Source: an uncultured Actinomyces sp.
Lineage (GTDB): Bacteria > Actinomycetota > Actinomycetes > Actinomycetales > Actinomycetaceae
DNA: 19,715 nt
Reading direction: 5' to 3'
Assembly (NCBI GenBank): GCA_900541895.1
Contig: UWSI01000029.1
Location: 1 to 19,715, forward strand
This document shows, piece by piece, positions 5,329-13,599 of this stretch. The position numbers and the translations under genes are program-made. Numbering within the stretch: the first letter of the stretch is position 1; every line of letters begins with the position of its first letter. The notes below the pieces were generated by a model. That model ran no database searches. It saw only the letters and a list, made by a program, of their open reading frames with translations, and was not told where the DNA came from.

Positions 5329-7326
5329 TTAGTGGCCTGAGGGGCTGGGGGAGGCCGAAGAGCCACCCTGTGACACGTAGAGAGTGATGGAGCTGCCCTG
5401 TCGCACTGCAGAACCTTCACTGGGCGTTACGTTGGTGACAATACCAGCGGCTGCGTTACGGTCGGGCATCTGGATGACAGTCACGTGCAATCCCAAGGCC
5501 TCAAGCTGAGAGGCGGCCTCGGTGTAGTTTGCACCCGTCAGGTTCTGAGGAACGGTGATGTTACCCGAAGCGATGTTCAGGGCAATAGCGTCGCCACGCT
5601 TGGCCTCGGAACCCACAGCCGGAGAGGTTGAGACGACACGGCCCTGCTGGGCACCGCCCTCATCGACGGTATTGACGTTTCCAACCGACAGACCGGCCTG
5701 GGTCAGTGCGGTACGGGCCTGATCCTGGCTCATGCCAGTGACATCGGGGATCGTCACCTTTTCAGAGCCAGAGGACACGTAACCGGTAATGGTTGATCCG
5801 GCACGAACCTTCGAGCCTGCAGAAGGACTGACGCGTGCGATCTTGCCGCTTTCGACCGAATCGGATGCTTCTTTCTGGTCGGACAGGGTCCACTTCAAGC
5901 CCAAAGCTTCAACAGTTTGCTGAGCTTGCGTTGGGGTCATACCGATAAGGTTGTCCGGCAGAGTGATAGAGGCGGGACCCGAAGAAATCGTTGCAATCAC
6001 ACGGGAACCGGGCTTTGCAGCGGTTCCGGCCTTCGGATCGGTTGAAACAACGGAACCGGCAGGGACAGTGTCAGAAGCAACCTGCTCGTTCGCAACAGCC
6101 CACTCAAAACCCTTATCCGTTATAGTCTTCATCGCCTCGGCCTGGGTCTGACCAACAACGTTGGGTACCTCTGTCGTCGAATCGGCGCGAGTATGCGTCA
6201 GGAAAAGCCACGTGATACCAATAAGCGCGACCAGGACAACACCGATGATTCCCGCGATCAGAGCCGTAGGACGCTTCTTCTCGTCCTCTTGCTCCTCATC
6301 ATTTTGACGAACCGCAGTTGCCGCAGCCCCACGAGGTCGGATTTGGGTTTCTTGGGCCTCGGAAGGTGAGGACGCTGCAGGGAAAGCCGGTGGCGTGGCA
6401 ACAGCGGGAAGCGTTTGCGTCGCCTGGGTCGTCCACACCGCGGTGTCGGGCGCGTTCACGTGAGAGCCGTGAGCCGCGCGCAGAAGATCCGCCTTCATTG
6501 CAGCCGCTGAAGAATAGCGATCATCGGGGTTCTTAGCCAGAGCCTTCATGACAACGCGGTCCATTTCAGCTGGAACATCGGGCGCAATCGATGAAGGAAG
6601 AGGCGGAAGAGTCTGCACGTGCTGGTAGGCGACGGCTACCGCAGAATCCCCGGTAAATGGCGGTTTCCCAGTGAGAAGTTCAAAGAGCAGGACGCCTGCT
6701 GAGTACAGATCCGAGCGTGCATCCACCGGCTTACCCTGAGCCTGCTCGGGGGAAAGATATTGAGCGGTGCCAACGACTGCGTTCGTCTGCGTCATTGTCG
6801 CCTGAGAATCGGCGATTGCGCGGGCAATACCGAAGTCCATGACCTTGACTTCGCCCTTGGAAGTCAGCATGACGTTGCCGGGCTTGATGTCGCGGTGGAC
6901 CAAGCCAGCAGAATGCGAATACTCCAGCGCTGAGAGAACGCCGGCAACGATGTCGACGACCTCGGGAATAGGGAAGGGGCCCGCATCGTCAGAGAGCAGG
7001 TCCTTCAGCGGACGCCCATCAACGTATTCCATGACGATGTAAGGAATTGACACTCGACGTCCGTCGGGAAGGATGGTTGGTTCTTCGCCGGTGTCGTAGA
7101 CCGCAACGATGTTTGGATGATTGAGTGAAGCCGCGGATTGGGCCTCACGACGGAAGCGCGCCTGGAAGACGGAATCCATCGCCAAGTCGGTGCGGAGAGT
7201 CTTAATTGCAACGATTCGCGACAGACGCTTGTCGAATCCGAGGTGAACTTCGGCCATTCCGCCGCGCCCGATGAGCGAGCGCACCTCGTAGCGTCCCCCT
7301 AGAACTCGAGGGGCGGATTCTGCCAT
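5329..7326 (-). CDS. pknB: Membrane Ser/Thr protein kinase PknB with four PASTA domains
   Basis: Encodes 665 aa from ATG 7326, chosen because AGGAGG lies exactly seven bases upstream; the longer open frame has no comparable site. The kinase domain spans about 13-285: glycine loop IGRGGMAEV (19-27), Lys42, HRDIKPGN (144-151), DFG 164-166, and activation-loop Thr179 and Thr181 in MTQTNAVVGTAQY, matching the mycobacterial PknB sites T171 and T173. A Pro/Thr/acidic juxtamembrane linker (286-353) is followed by a membrane helix at 355-377. Four PASTA repeats occupy about 385-450, 453-519, 523-587 and 589-652, then a short Ser/Pro tail. PASTA domains sense muropeptides or lipid II; the kinase phosphorylates wall-synthesis and division proteins. 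It is the last gene of the fhaA-pknB operon, and its start lies inside the 3' end of pknA. Confidence 0.97.
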   Translation of the reverse strand: MAESAPRVLGGRYEVRSLIGRGGMAEVHLGFDKRLSRIVAIKTLRTDLAMDSVFQARFRREAQSAASLNHPNIVAVYDTGEEPTILPDGRRVSIPYIVMEYVDGRPLKDLLSDDAGPFPIPEVVDIVAGVLSALEYSHSAGLVHRDIKPGNVMLTSKGEVKVMDFGIARAIADSQATMTQTNAVVGTAQYLSPEQAQGKPVDARSDLYSAGVLLFELLTGKPPFTGDSAVAVAYQHVQTLPPLPSSIAPDVPAEMDRVVMKALAKNPDDRYSSAAAMKADLLRAAHGSHVNAPDTAVWTTQATQTLPAVATPPAFPAASSPSEAQETQIRPRGAAATAVRQNDEEQEDEKKRPTALIAGIIGVVLVALIGITWLFLTHTRADSTTEVPNVVGQTQAEAMKTITDKGFEWAVANEQVASDTVPAGSVVSTDPKAGTAAKPGSRVIATISSGPASITLPDNLIGMTPTQAQQTVEALGLKWTLSDQKEASDSVESGKIARVSPSAGSKVRAGSTITGYVSSGSEKVTIPDVTGMSQDQARTALTQAGLSVGNVNTVDEGGAQQGRVVSTSPAVGSEAKRGDAIALNIASGNITVPQNLTGANYTEAASQLEALGLHVTVIQMPDRNAAAGIVTNVTPSEGSAVRQGSSITLYVSQGGSSASPSPSGH

Positions 7327-8888
7327 GTCGAAACCTCCTGATTGAGTGAGACGTCTGCACTTGTCCTGTGCAGGAGCGACCCTAATCTGTTGTGGATAGT
7401 AGCAACCGCAATTAAGAAAATTGTGAGAGAGATCAGGAAGATGACCAGCCATTTTCCGATTTGCTCACTGCGGCTTGGCTCCGGCGCCACAACAGAACGA
7501 TTGTAGCGAGTCTTTGCGGGAGCGCTCGTGAGGATTGTTCCGTTCTCTTCCGTGATCGCATGCCAGCGGAAAAGCGCGGGGTTGATTCTTGTGGTCTGAG
7601 CAGGCCGTTTCGGACGCTGCGGGCTGGTAGGAGCCTTGCGCGCCGAGGCCTCGGGCGCGGGGGTGTGCACCGCAGGAGCTGTGCTGCGGTTTTGGGTCCT
7701 GCGCCCTAGTCCTGCGCCCTGTCCTTCCCTTCGCGAGGCCGTGGAAATACGGGAGGAGAGGGAAGGACGCGATGGGGAATCCTTGTGCGAGGCCTCGGGC
7801 GTGCGCGTCGGTGTCACAGGGCGGGCTGCCAGCGAAGGCTGTGCTGCCTGTGCATCAAAATCGACGGGCTCAAGCATATCCTCGGGAAGGGAACGACGGT
7901 GCGTGTGACGAATCGGCGCACCGCGTCGAGCCACGGGGTTGACGCGAGTTTCGACTGTGGGTTCACCCGGAGCCGGTGGAGCACCGTGCTGCGGAGTGGG
8001 AATGGTTGGAGCAGGGAGCGGACGTGCCTGAAGGGAAACGCCCATCTCGCTGGCTGCCGCAACCAGTTCACGAACAAGTGCAGAGCCCGATGCGGGACGC
8101 TGCTGTGGATCCTTATCCAACAAGCGGTAGATCACTTGAGCGAGGGGAGCGGGAACCGTGTCCGGAAGCGCGGGAACTGGTTCATTGACGTGGGCGAAAG
8201 CAATATCGACCTGGGACTTCCCGGTGAAAGGACGAACTCCGGCCGCAGCCTCGTAAGCAATGACACCGAGAGCGTAAAGGTCGCCCAGTGAGGTTGCCTT
8301 CTCTCCCATTGCCTGCTCGGGGGGAAGGTACTGAGCAGTTCCCATCACCATGCCATCGGCGGTCAGATCAATCTGCGAATCTGTACGAGAAATACCAAAA
8401 TCCGTCAGCTTAACCATGCCGTCGGGTCGGATGAGTACGTTTGCGGGCTTGATATCGCGATGGACGACACCCGCTTGAGCTGCCGCGCCCAAAGCCATCG
8501 CAATCTGCATGAGAATGGGCATGAGGTATTCGGGAGCCAAAGACTGGCCGCCGCGTAGGTAATCGGTCAAAGGGCGTCCTTCAACCAGCTCCATAATGAT
8601 CCAGCCGCGACCGTTTTCTTCGCCCGAATCCAAGACATTTGCGATATTTGGATGCTCAACGCTCATCGCGTTACGCGCTTCAATGCGCAAGCGGGAGAGC
8701 GAAAGTTCCTGCCCCGATAACTCGGGACGCAAGACCTTCGCAGCAAGAATACGGCCGGTAACGCGATCTCGTGCTTTCCAGACCTCGCCCATTCCTCCTT
8801 GAGCAATGAGGGAAAGCAGCAGATACCGGCCGCCCAGGACTCGCCCGGCCAGCTGGTTTGGTGCCCGTGTTGGTTTGGGATCGCTCAC
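7299..8888 (-). CDS. pknA: Membrane Ser/Thr protein kinase PknA
   Basis: A 529-aa kinase starting at GTG 8888 with AGGAGGG six bases upstream. The kinase domain (about 20-285) has IAQGGMGEV (28-36), Lys51, HRDIKPAN (143-150) and DFG 163-165, so it should be catalytic. The activation loop DLTADGMVMGTAQY keeps Thr176 but has Asp178 where mycobacterial PknA has the second phospho-threonine. A long Pro/Ala/Arg/Ser-rich linker (286-475), probably disordered, leads to a single membrane helix at about 480-498 and a short external tail without PASTA domains, as is typical for PknA. It controls cell shape and division with PknB. Its GTG overlaps the pbpA TGA (GTGA), and its 3' end overlaps pknB by 28 nt, so translation of all three is coupled. 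Confidence 0.96.
   Translation of the reverse strand: MSDPKPTRAPNQLAGRVLGGRYLLLSLIAQGGMGEVWKARDRVTGRILAAKVLRPELSGQELSLSRLRIEARNAMSVEHPNIANVLDSGEENGRGWIIMELVEGRPLTDYLRGGQSLAPEYLMPILMQIAMALGAAAQAGVVHRDIKPANVLIRPDGMVKLTDFGISRTDSQIDLTADGMVMGTAQYLPPEQAMGEKATSLGDLYALGVIAYEAAAGVRPFTGKSQVDIAFAHVNEPVPALPDTVPAPLAQVIYRLLDKDPQQRPASGSALVRELVAAASEMGVSLQARPLPAPTIPTPQHGAPPAPGEPTVETRVNPVARRGAPIRHTHRRSLPEDMLEPVDFDAQAAQPSLAARPVTPTRTPEASHKDSPSRPSLSSRISTASRREGQGAGLGRRTQNRSTAPAVHTPAPEASARKAPTSPQRPKRPAQTTRINPALFRWHAITEENGTILTSAPAKTRYNRSVVAPEPSRSEQIGKWLVIFLISLTIFLIAVATIHNRLGSLLHRTSADVSLNQEVSTWQNPPLEF
7334..7340 (-). promoter_or_regulatory. Ribosome binding site that fixes the pknB start
   Basis: On the minus strand CAGGAGG precedes ATG 7326 by seven bases. 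It lies within the pknA coding sequence and decides for a 665-aa PknB over the 707-aa reading. Confidence 0.85.
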
Positions 8889-10342
8889 TTCAGACCCTCC
8901 TGGAGAAGTGCACGTGCGATGGGGCCCGCATCGGTTCCACCGTGCGGGACGGGATGGGATTCATCGCCTTCAACAAGTACCGCGAAGGCGATCTGTGGGT
9001 TATCGGCGGGGGCGAAGCCAACCGCCCAGGCATTTGCGCGGCCGGAACCATCGCCTAATTCAGCGGTTCCGGTCTTGGCTGCAACGGAAACTCCTGAAAT
9101 TGCCATGGAGGTTCCGGTTCCATAGGGCTGGGAGACAACGCCGGTCATCATCTGCGTCATTTGGGAAGAGATCTCGGGGGTGATCTTCTGGCCCACGCGG
9201 ATTGGTGAGGTTTGCGATTGAACCTGAAGATCAGAATCAACGATCTGAGAAATCAGGTAGGGACGCATCATTGTTCCCTTATTGGCAATGGTCTGTGCGA
9301 TCATCGCCATTTGCATAGGAGTGACCTTGACCGAGTACTGGCCGATTGCGCTCATCGCCAGCTGCGCAGAATCCGTTGAATCCGGGAATTGAGAAGGGGT
9401 GACACTAAGCGGAATCTTTTGGGAGGTTCCGAACTCAAAACGGTTTGTCACATCTGCCAAATCCGTGTGCGTCAGTTTCTCGCTGGCCAGGACAAAGGTT
9501 GTGTTGCACGAACGCGCAAAGGCTTCAGAAAGGGTTGGGTGTCCGTTGCCGCATTCGGTTGATTCAATATTTGACACCGAGGTGGCCGTTCCGGGAAGCG
9601 TGGTTGAGACGGGGGAGTCCATCTCTGTTTCCGGAGTGACCGCGCCCTTTTCAAGAAGCGCAATGGTTGTCAGGATCTTGAAGGTCGATCCGGGTGCGTA
9701 CAAGTCGCCTGCAATCGCGCGGTTGTACAGGGGCTTAGAAGGATCGTTAATGAGATTCGTGTAAGCGGTATTGGCTTCCTGCGAATCGAAGACCGCCAGC
9801 GAATTGGGGTCGTAGGAAGGTGAAGAATACATGGCCAAGACCGCACCGGTCTTTGCATCCAGAGCAACAACTGCACCCTTGCGATTCCCCAGTTTCTCAG
9901 CCGCGATCTTTTGCATCTCCGGGTTGAGCGTCAAAACAACGCCACCACCTTGGCGGTTTTGCCCGGCGAAAAGCTTACGGAAGCGCTGGGCAAGAAGAAC
10001 CTGAGACTGCCCATCCAAAATGTCTTCAGCCGCTGCTTCCATCCCAGTAGATTGAGAGAAAGCCGCAGAGAAGTAGCCCGTTGTCTGAGCGTAGAGGGGA
10101 CCCTGGGCATAGGAACGCTGGTAGCGCGAAGAATCCTCGATCTTCTTTGAAGAAGCGATGGCTTCTCCAGCAACGATGATGGGGCCGCGGTCAACTTCAG
10201 CGGCATGAAGAATGGTTCGCTGATTGCGTCCATCGGCATTGAGAGATGGCGCCTGAATGACCTGATTATTCGTCACAATCAGGCCAAGGGCCGCAAACAT
10301 CATCAAAACGACGACGAAAAGACGACGAATCTGGGTATTCAC
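8885..10342 (-). CDS. pbpA: Penicillin-binding protein PbpA (class B transpeptidase)
   Basis: A 485-aa class B PBP that cross-links peptidoglycan peptides. It has one N-terminal membrane helix (about 7-25), a small dimerisation/pedestal region (about 30-130) and a transpeptidase domain (about 133-483). The active-site triad is intact: STFK with nucleophile Ser219 and Lys222, SCN at 278-280, and KTGTAE with Lys423. Length matches mycobacterial PbpA (about 490 aa). It starts at GTG 10342, overlapping the rodA TGA by four bases, and its own TGA overlaps the pknA start. It is the expected transpeptidase partner of RodA, encoded immediately upstream. In the family, beta-lactams acylate the serine. 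Confidence 0.96.
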   Translation of the reverse strand: MNTQIRRLFVVVLMMFAALGLIVTNNQVIQAPSLNADGRNQRTILHAAEVDRGPIIVAGEAIASSKKIEDSSRYQRSYAQGPLYAQTTGYFSAAFSQSTGMEAAAEDILDGQSQVLLAQRFRKLFAGQNRQGGGVVLTLNPEMQKIAAEKLGNRKGAVVALDAKTGAVLAMYSSPSYDPNSLAVFDSQEANTAYTNLINDPSKPLYNRAIAGDLYAPGSTFKILTTIALLEKGAVTPETEMDSPVSTTLPGTATSVSNIESTECGNGHPTLSEAFARSCNTTFVLASEKLTHTDLADVTNRFEFGTSQKIPLSVTPSQFPDSTDSAQLAMSAIGQYSVKVTPMQMAMIAQTIANKGTMMRPYLISQIVDSDLQVQSQTSPIRVGQKITPEISSQMTQMMTGVVSQPYGTGTSMAISGVSVAAKTGTAELGDGSGRANAWAVGFAPADNPQIAFAVLVEGDESHPVPHGGTDAGPIARALLQEGLK

Positions 10343-11757
10343 AGGCGTCCTCCCGCGTGTTCGGGGGTGTGACGCTTATTGGCATCAACAACGGGGAGAT
10401 TGCCCGAGGTCCAGGTTGAGGGCGCCGAAGGACGACGTGAAGCATCCGATACGCGGATGAGAAGAGCAACAGCCAGCCATGAGGAGACCATTGAAGAGCC
10501 GCCGGCAGCCAAGAAAGGAGCGGTCAGGCCGGTGAGCGGAATCAGCCGGGTGATTCCGCCCAAAACCACGAAAATCTGGATTGCGAAGGAGAAGCTCAGA
10601 CCCGTGGCAAGAAGCTTTCCGAAGCCGTCGCGCACGCCGATTGCCGCGCGCATGCCTCGTTCAATAAGAATCAAGTACAGGACCAAAATCGCCGCAAGGC
10701 CAGTAATTCCAAGCTCTTCGGCGAAAGAAGAGAGGATGAAGTCCGAGTTGGCCAGGGGGACAAGCTGGGGATAGCCGCGACCCCAGCCTGTTCCCAATAG
10801 CCCGCCCGAGGCCTGGCCGAAGAGGCCTTGGACCAGCTGGTAAGAGCCGCCGGCTTGAGCGTTGTAGACCTCGGGATCGAGGGCGTTGAGCCAGACCGAG
10901 AAGCGAGCGCGAACGTGGCTGAAGGTACTGATGGCGACAAGAACCGCAGGGACGAACATGAGGAAGCCAATGACCAGCCAGGAGATACGATTTGTGGCGA
11001 CATACAGGGTCGCAACAAAAAGGCCGAAGAAGAGCAGCGAGGTCCCCAGGTCCCGTTGAAGAACCAGAATGGCTACTCCCACAAGCCATACGATCAAGAT
11101 TGGTCCAAGGTCGCGAGCGCGCGGCATCCGCATGCCCAGAACCTTGGGGCCGCCAATCGCGAGATTATCGCGATTGTTCACCAAGTAACCCGCAAAGAAG
11201 ATTGCCAGCGTGATCTTGACGAGCTCACCGGGCTGCATTGACAGCGGTCCGAGGCTGATCCACACGCGAGCACCGTAAGTTTCCTTACCCAGTCCGGGAA
11301 TCATGGGTAGAAGGAGCAGGGCAAGCGAAAGCAGACCAAAAGTGTAGGTGTAGCGGCGCAGGATCCGATGGTCACGAATAACAAGCAAAATGACTGCGGC
11401 CAACGCAATTGCAATGCCGACGAACATCATTTGACGCATGCCAACCGTACCCATGCCCAGCGCGTGCAATGAGAGGTCAATACGGTAAATCATCGCCAAA
11501 CCCATGCCGGTGAGCGCAACAGCGACCGGCAAAATAACGGGATCAGCGTAGGGAGCCAAGAAGTGGACTCCGATTTCGGCAAGGATTGCGATGGCGAGCA
11601 AAATTCCGATGTGAAGTCCGAGGTTTGCCGGGGGCTCGCCCGTCCGGTTGATGCTGGTGATGACATAGCCGCCAATGCCGACGGCTAGCGCTAGGAGCAT
11701 AAGGACAAGCTCAAGAAAACGCCGGGGACGAACGGGGTTAATGGACACGGTTGCCAT
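10339..11757 (-). CDS. rodA: SEDS peptidoglycan glycosyltransferase RodA/FtsW
   Basis: A 472-aa polytopic membrane protein of the shape, elongation, division and sporulation family, which polymerises lipid II into glycan strands. About ten to twelve hydrophobic helices are visible. The signature LQRDLGTSLLFFG contains the essential Asp236. The GARVWISLGPLSMQPGELVK segment (163-182) and the later GLLGTGWGRG, FAEELGITG and LIPLTGLTAPFLAAGGSS motifs are all in place. The start ATG 11757 overlaps the pstP stop (TAATG). The pairing with pbpA, overlapping by four bases, is the standard SEDS-bPBP synthase arrangement. Its location with pknA and pknB argues for the RodA of this locus rather than FtsW, which usually lies in the dcw cluster. 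Confidence 0.96.
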   Translation of the reverse strand: MATVSINPVRPRRFLELVLMLLALAVGIGGYVITSINRTGEPPANLGLHIGILLAIAILAEIGVHFLAPYADPVILPVAVALTGMGLAMIYRIDLSLHALGMGTVGMRQMMFVGIAIALAAVILLVIRDHRILRRYTYTFGLLSLALLLLPMIPGLGKETYGARVWISLGPLSMQPGELVKITLAIFFAGYLVNNRDNLAIGGPKVLGMRMPRARDLGPILIVWLVGVAILVLQRDLGTSLLFFGLFVATLYVATNRISWLVIGFLMFVPAVLVAISTFSHVRARFSVWLNALDPEVYNAQAGGSYQLVQGLFGQASGGLLGTGWGRGYPQLVPLANSDFILSSFAEELGITGLAAILVLYLILIERGMRAAIGVRDGFGKLLATGLSFSFAIQIFVVLGGITRLIPLTGLTAPFLAAGGSSMVSSWLAVALLIRVSDASRRPSAPSTWTSGNLPVVDANKRHTPEHAGGRL

Positions 11758-13121
11758 TACTGACCCCCTTCCTGATTGGCCGAGGAATTGGCGGAATTAT
11801 CGCCCGTGGAACCTTGGCCTTCTTGTCCGTGCTGGTTGTTCTGATTTTGCTCGCGTTCCTGCTGTTCCTTTTGCTGCTTCGCTTCGCGTTCCTTCTCCAA
11901 AGCGCGCTCGCGGGCATTTGATCGCAGGACTGACACGTAGGCGTCGATGTCACTGCGAGAAGTTCGAGTGACGGGCTCTTGTAGACGCTGTTGGTCGACC
12001 GCGGCAAGCTGATCGAGCTTCACATCAGTAATTTCCACTGCATGCGAGAGATTCCACGACCCAATTGACTGCGGAATGCCTTGGTAGATCACCACAGCAC
12101 CGTCTTTGCCCAGCACGTAGTACTGAGTTTGGGTCCACTTCCAGCCGAACCATCCACCGACGACAACGGCAATGGCCGCGATCAATGAGACGAGGGGAAG
12201 TACCCACCCAAAGCGAGCGCGACGGGGGAGCTCAGGCTCGGCCTCGTCATCTTGAGGAAGCGATTTCGTAGGCGCGGAAAGGGCGGCTGCACGCGCGGCT
12301 GCACCACCTCCGCCTCGGGTTGGAGCTAAGCGGTCCTTTGCGGCTGCACCGACAACCTGGGGCGCGGCGGGAGGATTGGTACCCGCTGGAACGATATCGG
12401 CGACAACGCAGGTGACGTTATCTGGGCCACCGGCAAGAAGCGCAAGGCGGATGAGCTCTTCGGCGCATTCAGCGGGGTCATGGACGTCGGTGAGAACCTC
12501 GGCGATCGTATCGGCAGAAACAACACCGGAAAGCCCATCAGAGCACAGCAGCCAGCGATCGCCGACGATAGCCTCGCGCATGGTTTCATCGGGGGCGACA
12601 TCGGCTTGGGAATCACCCAGAATACGCATGACGACGTTGCGCTGAGGATGGTGTTCGGCCTCTTCGGGAGTGATTTGACCGCTATCAACCAAGTACTGAA
12701 CGAAAGAGTGGTCGGTGGTGACCTGGGTCAGAGTGTCCCCGCGCAGAAGGTATGCGCGCGAGTCGCCGATGTGGACCATCGCGAGTTTCCTGCCCGAACG
12801 CAAGATTGCGATGCAGGTCGTTCCCAAACCTGCGAGTTCAGGATCGTGTTGCGAGCGCTCGGAGAGTTCTTCGTGGGCGTCCATCAGGGCATCGCGAAGG
12901 AGGGGAAGAAGAGATTCTGCGGGGTGAGAGTCGGTGTCCAGAGGAACGAGGTGCGCCATCGCGACCGATGAGGCAATATCGCCGCCCGCAGGACCGCCCA
13001 TTCCGTCGGCTAAAACCAGTAAGTTTGCGCCTGCGTAGCCAGAATCTTGGTTATTTTGACGCACCAAGCCGACGTCGCTGCGAGCGGCGTAGTGGAACTC
13101 GACGGGCTTGGATTGGGGCAT
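11757..13121 (-). CDS. pstP: PP2C-type Ser/Thr protein phosphatase PstP
   Basis: A 454-aa membrane phosphatase that reverses phosphorylation by PknA and PknB. The PP2C domain spans about 7-243. Metal-ligand motifs are visible: LADGMGG with Asp39, IGDSRAYL (118-125), LCSDGLSG with Asp195, and GGPDNVT with Asp234, so it should need Mn or Mg. A Gly/Ala/Pro-rich linker (244-303) leads to one membrane helix at about 304-328 and a 126-residue external part. The external part ends in a Lys/Glu/Arg/Gln helix-like stretch and a Gln/Asn/Gly/Ser tail (about 405-454). The start ATG 13121 lies one base after the fhaB stop. The cognate kinases are three genes downstream in the same operon. Confidence 0.97.
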   Translation of the reverse strand: MPQSKPVEFHYAARSDVGLVRQNNQDSGYAGANLLVLADGMGGPAGGDIASSVAMAHLVPLDTDSHPAESLLPLLRDALMDAHEELSERSQHDPELAGLGTTCIAILRSGRKLAMVHIGDSRAYLLRGDTLTQVTTDHSFVQYLVDSGQITPEEAEHHPQRNVVMRILGDSQADVAPDETMREAIVGDRWLLCSDGLSGVVSADTIAEVLTDVHDPAECAEELIRLALLAGGPDNVTCVVADIVPAGTNPPAAPQVVGAAAKDRLAPTRGGGGAAARAAALSAPTKSLPQDDEAEPELPRRARFGWVLPLVSLIAAIAVVVGGWFGWKWTQTQYYVLGKDGAVVIYQGIPQSIGSWNLSHAVEITDVKLDQLAAVDQQRLQEPVTRTSRSDIDAYVSVLRSNARERALEKEREAKQQKEQQEREQNQNNQHGQEGQGSTGDNSANSSANQEGGQ

Positions 13122-13122
13122 G

Positions 13123-13599
13123 TTACTTCACCAATTCAAGGGTGGTTTGGCCGATTCTGACGATGTCCCCAACATTTAATTCCCGAGGCGAAGTCAGCCT
13201 TTCGTCATCCACGAAAGTTCCGTTTCGTGACCCCAGGTCTTCGATCCACCACTGACCATCTGCAGGAGTGAGCTGGGCGTGCTGGGAAGAGGCGTATTCG
13301 TCTTCCAAAACGAGAGTCGACGAGGGGGAACGCCCAATGATGATGGGGGAGGCGCCCAGGGGGATGACTGTTCCAACGAGGGGGCCGCCGGTGAGAAGCA
13401 GATTGCGCGGAGCTGTGCCGGTTTTTGCGCGACGAGACTCACGTCGTTTGCGATCCGCATCCTTTCGCCCCTTCCCGCGCGGGGTCACAACAGTGCCGAA
13501 AATATCTCGGCGCAGGGTTGAGACCGCTCCCAAGACCAGGAGCCAGAGGAATACAAGGTATCCCAGTCGGAAGAGGGTAAAGGTGAGATCAGAAGTCAC
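13123..13599 (-). CDS. fhaB: FHA-domain membrane protein FhaB (FipA type)
   Basis: A 158-aa protein with one N-terminal membrane helix (about 8-27), a basic Arg/Lys linker (38-65) and a C-terminal forkhead-associated domain (about 67-156). Phosphothreonine-binding residues are present: Gly89-Arg90 of IIIGRSPSS, Ser104-Ser105 and His107 of EYASSQHA, and GSRNGTFVD (123-131). In mycobacteria FhaB/FipA binds phosphorylated partners, including FtsZ and FtsQ complexes, and is a PknB-pathway target. It starts at GTG 13599, overlapping the fhaA TGA (GTGA). Length matches mycobacterial FhaB (about 155 aa). Confidence 0.94.
   Translation of the reverse strand: MTSDLTFTLFRLGYLVFLWLLVLGAVSTLRRDIFGTVVTPRGKGRKDADRKRRESRRAKTGTAPRNLLLTGGPLVGTVIPLGASPIIIGRSPSSTLVLEDEYASSQHAQLTPADGQWWIEDLGSRNGTFVDDERLTSPRELNVGDIVRIGQTTLELVK

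Noticed and set aside
7391..7399. TGTGGATAG, a DnaA-box-like 9-mer, and TGTGGATCC at 8104-8112
   Set aside because: They are isolated, imperfect and inside pknA coding sequence, unlike the clustered boxes at 2603-2866.
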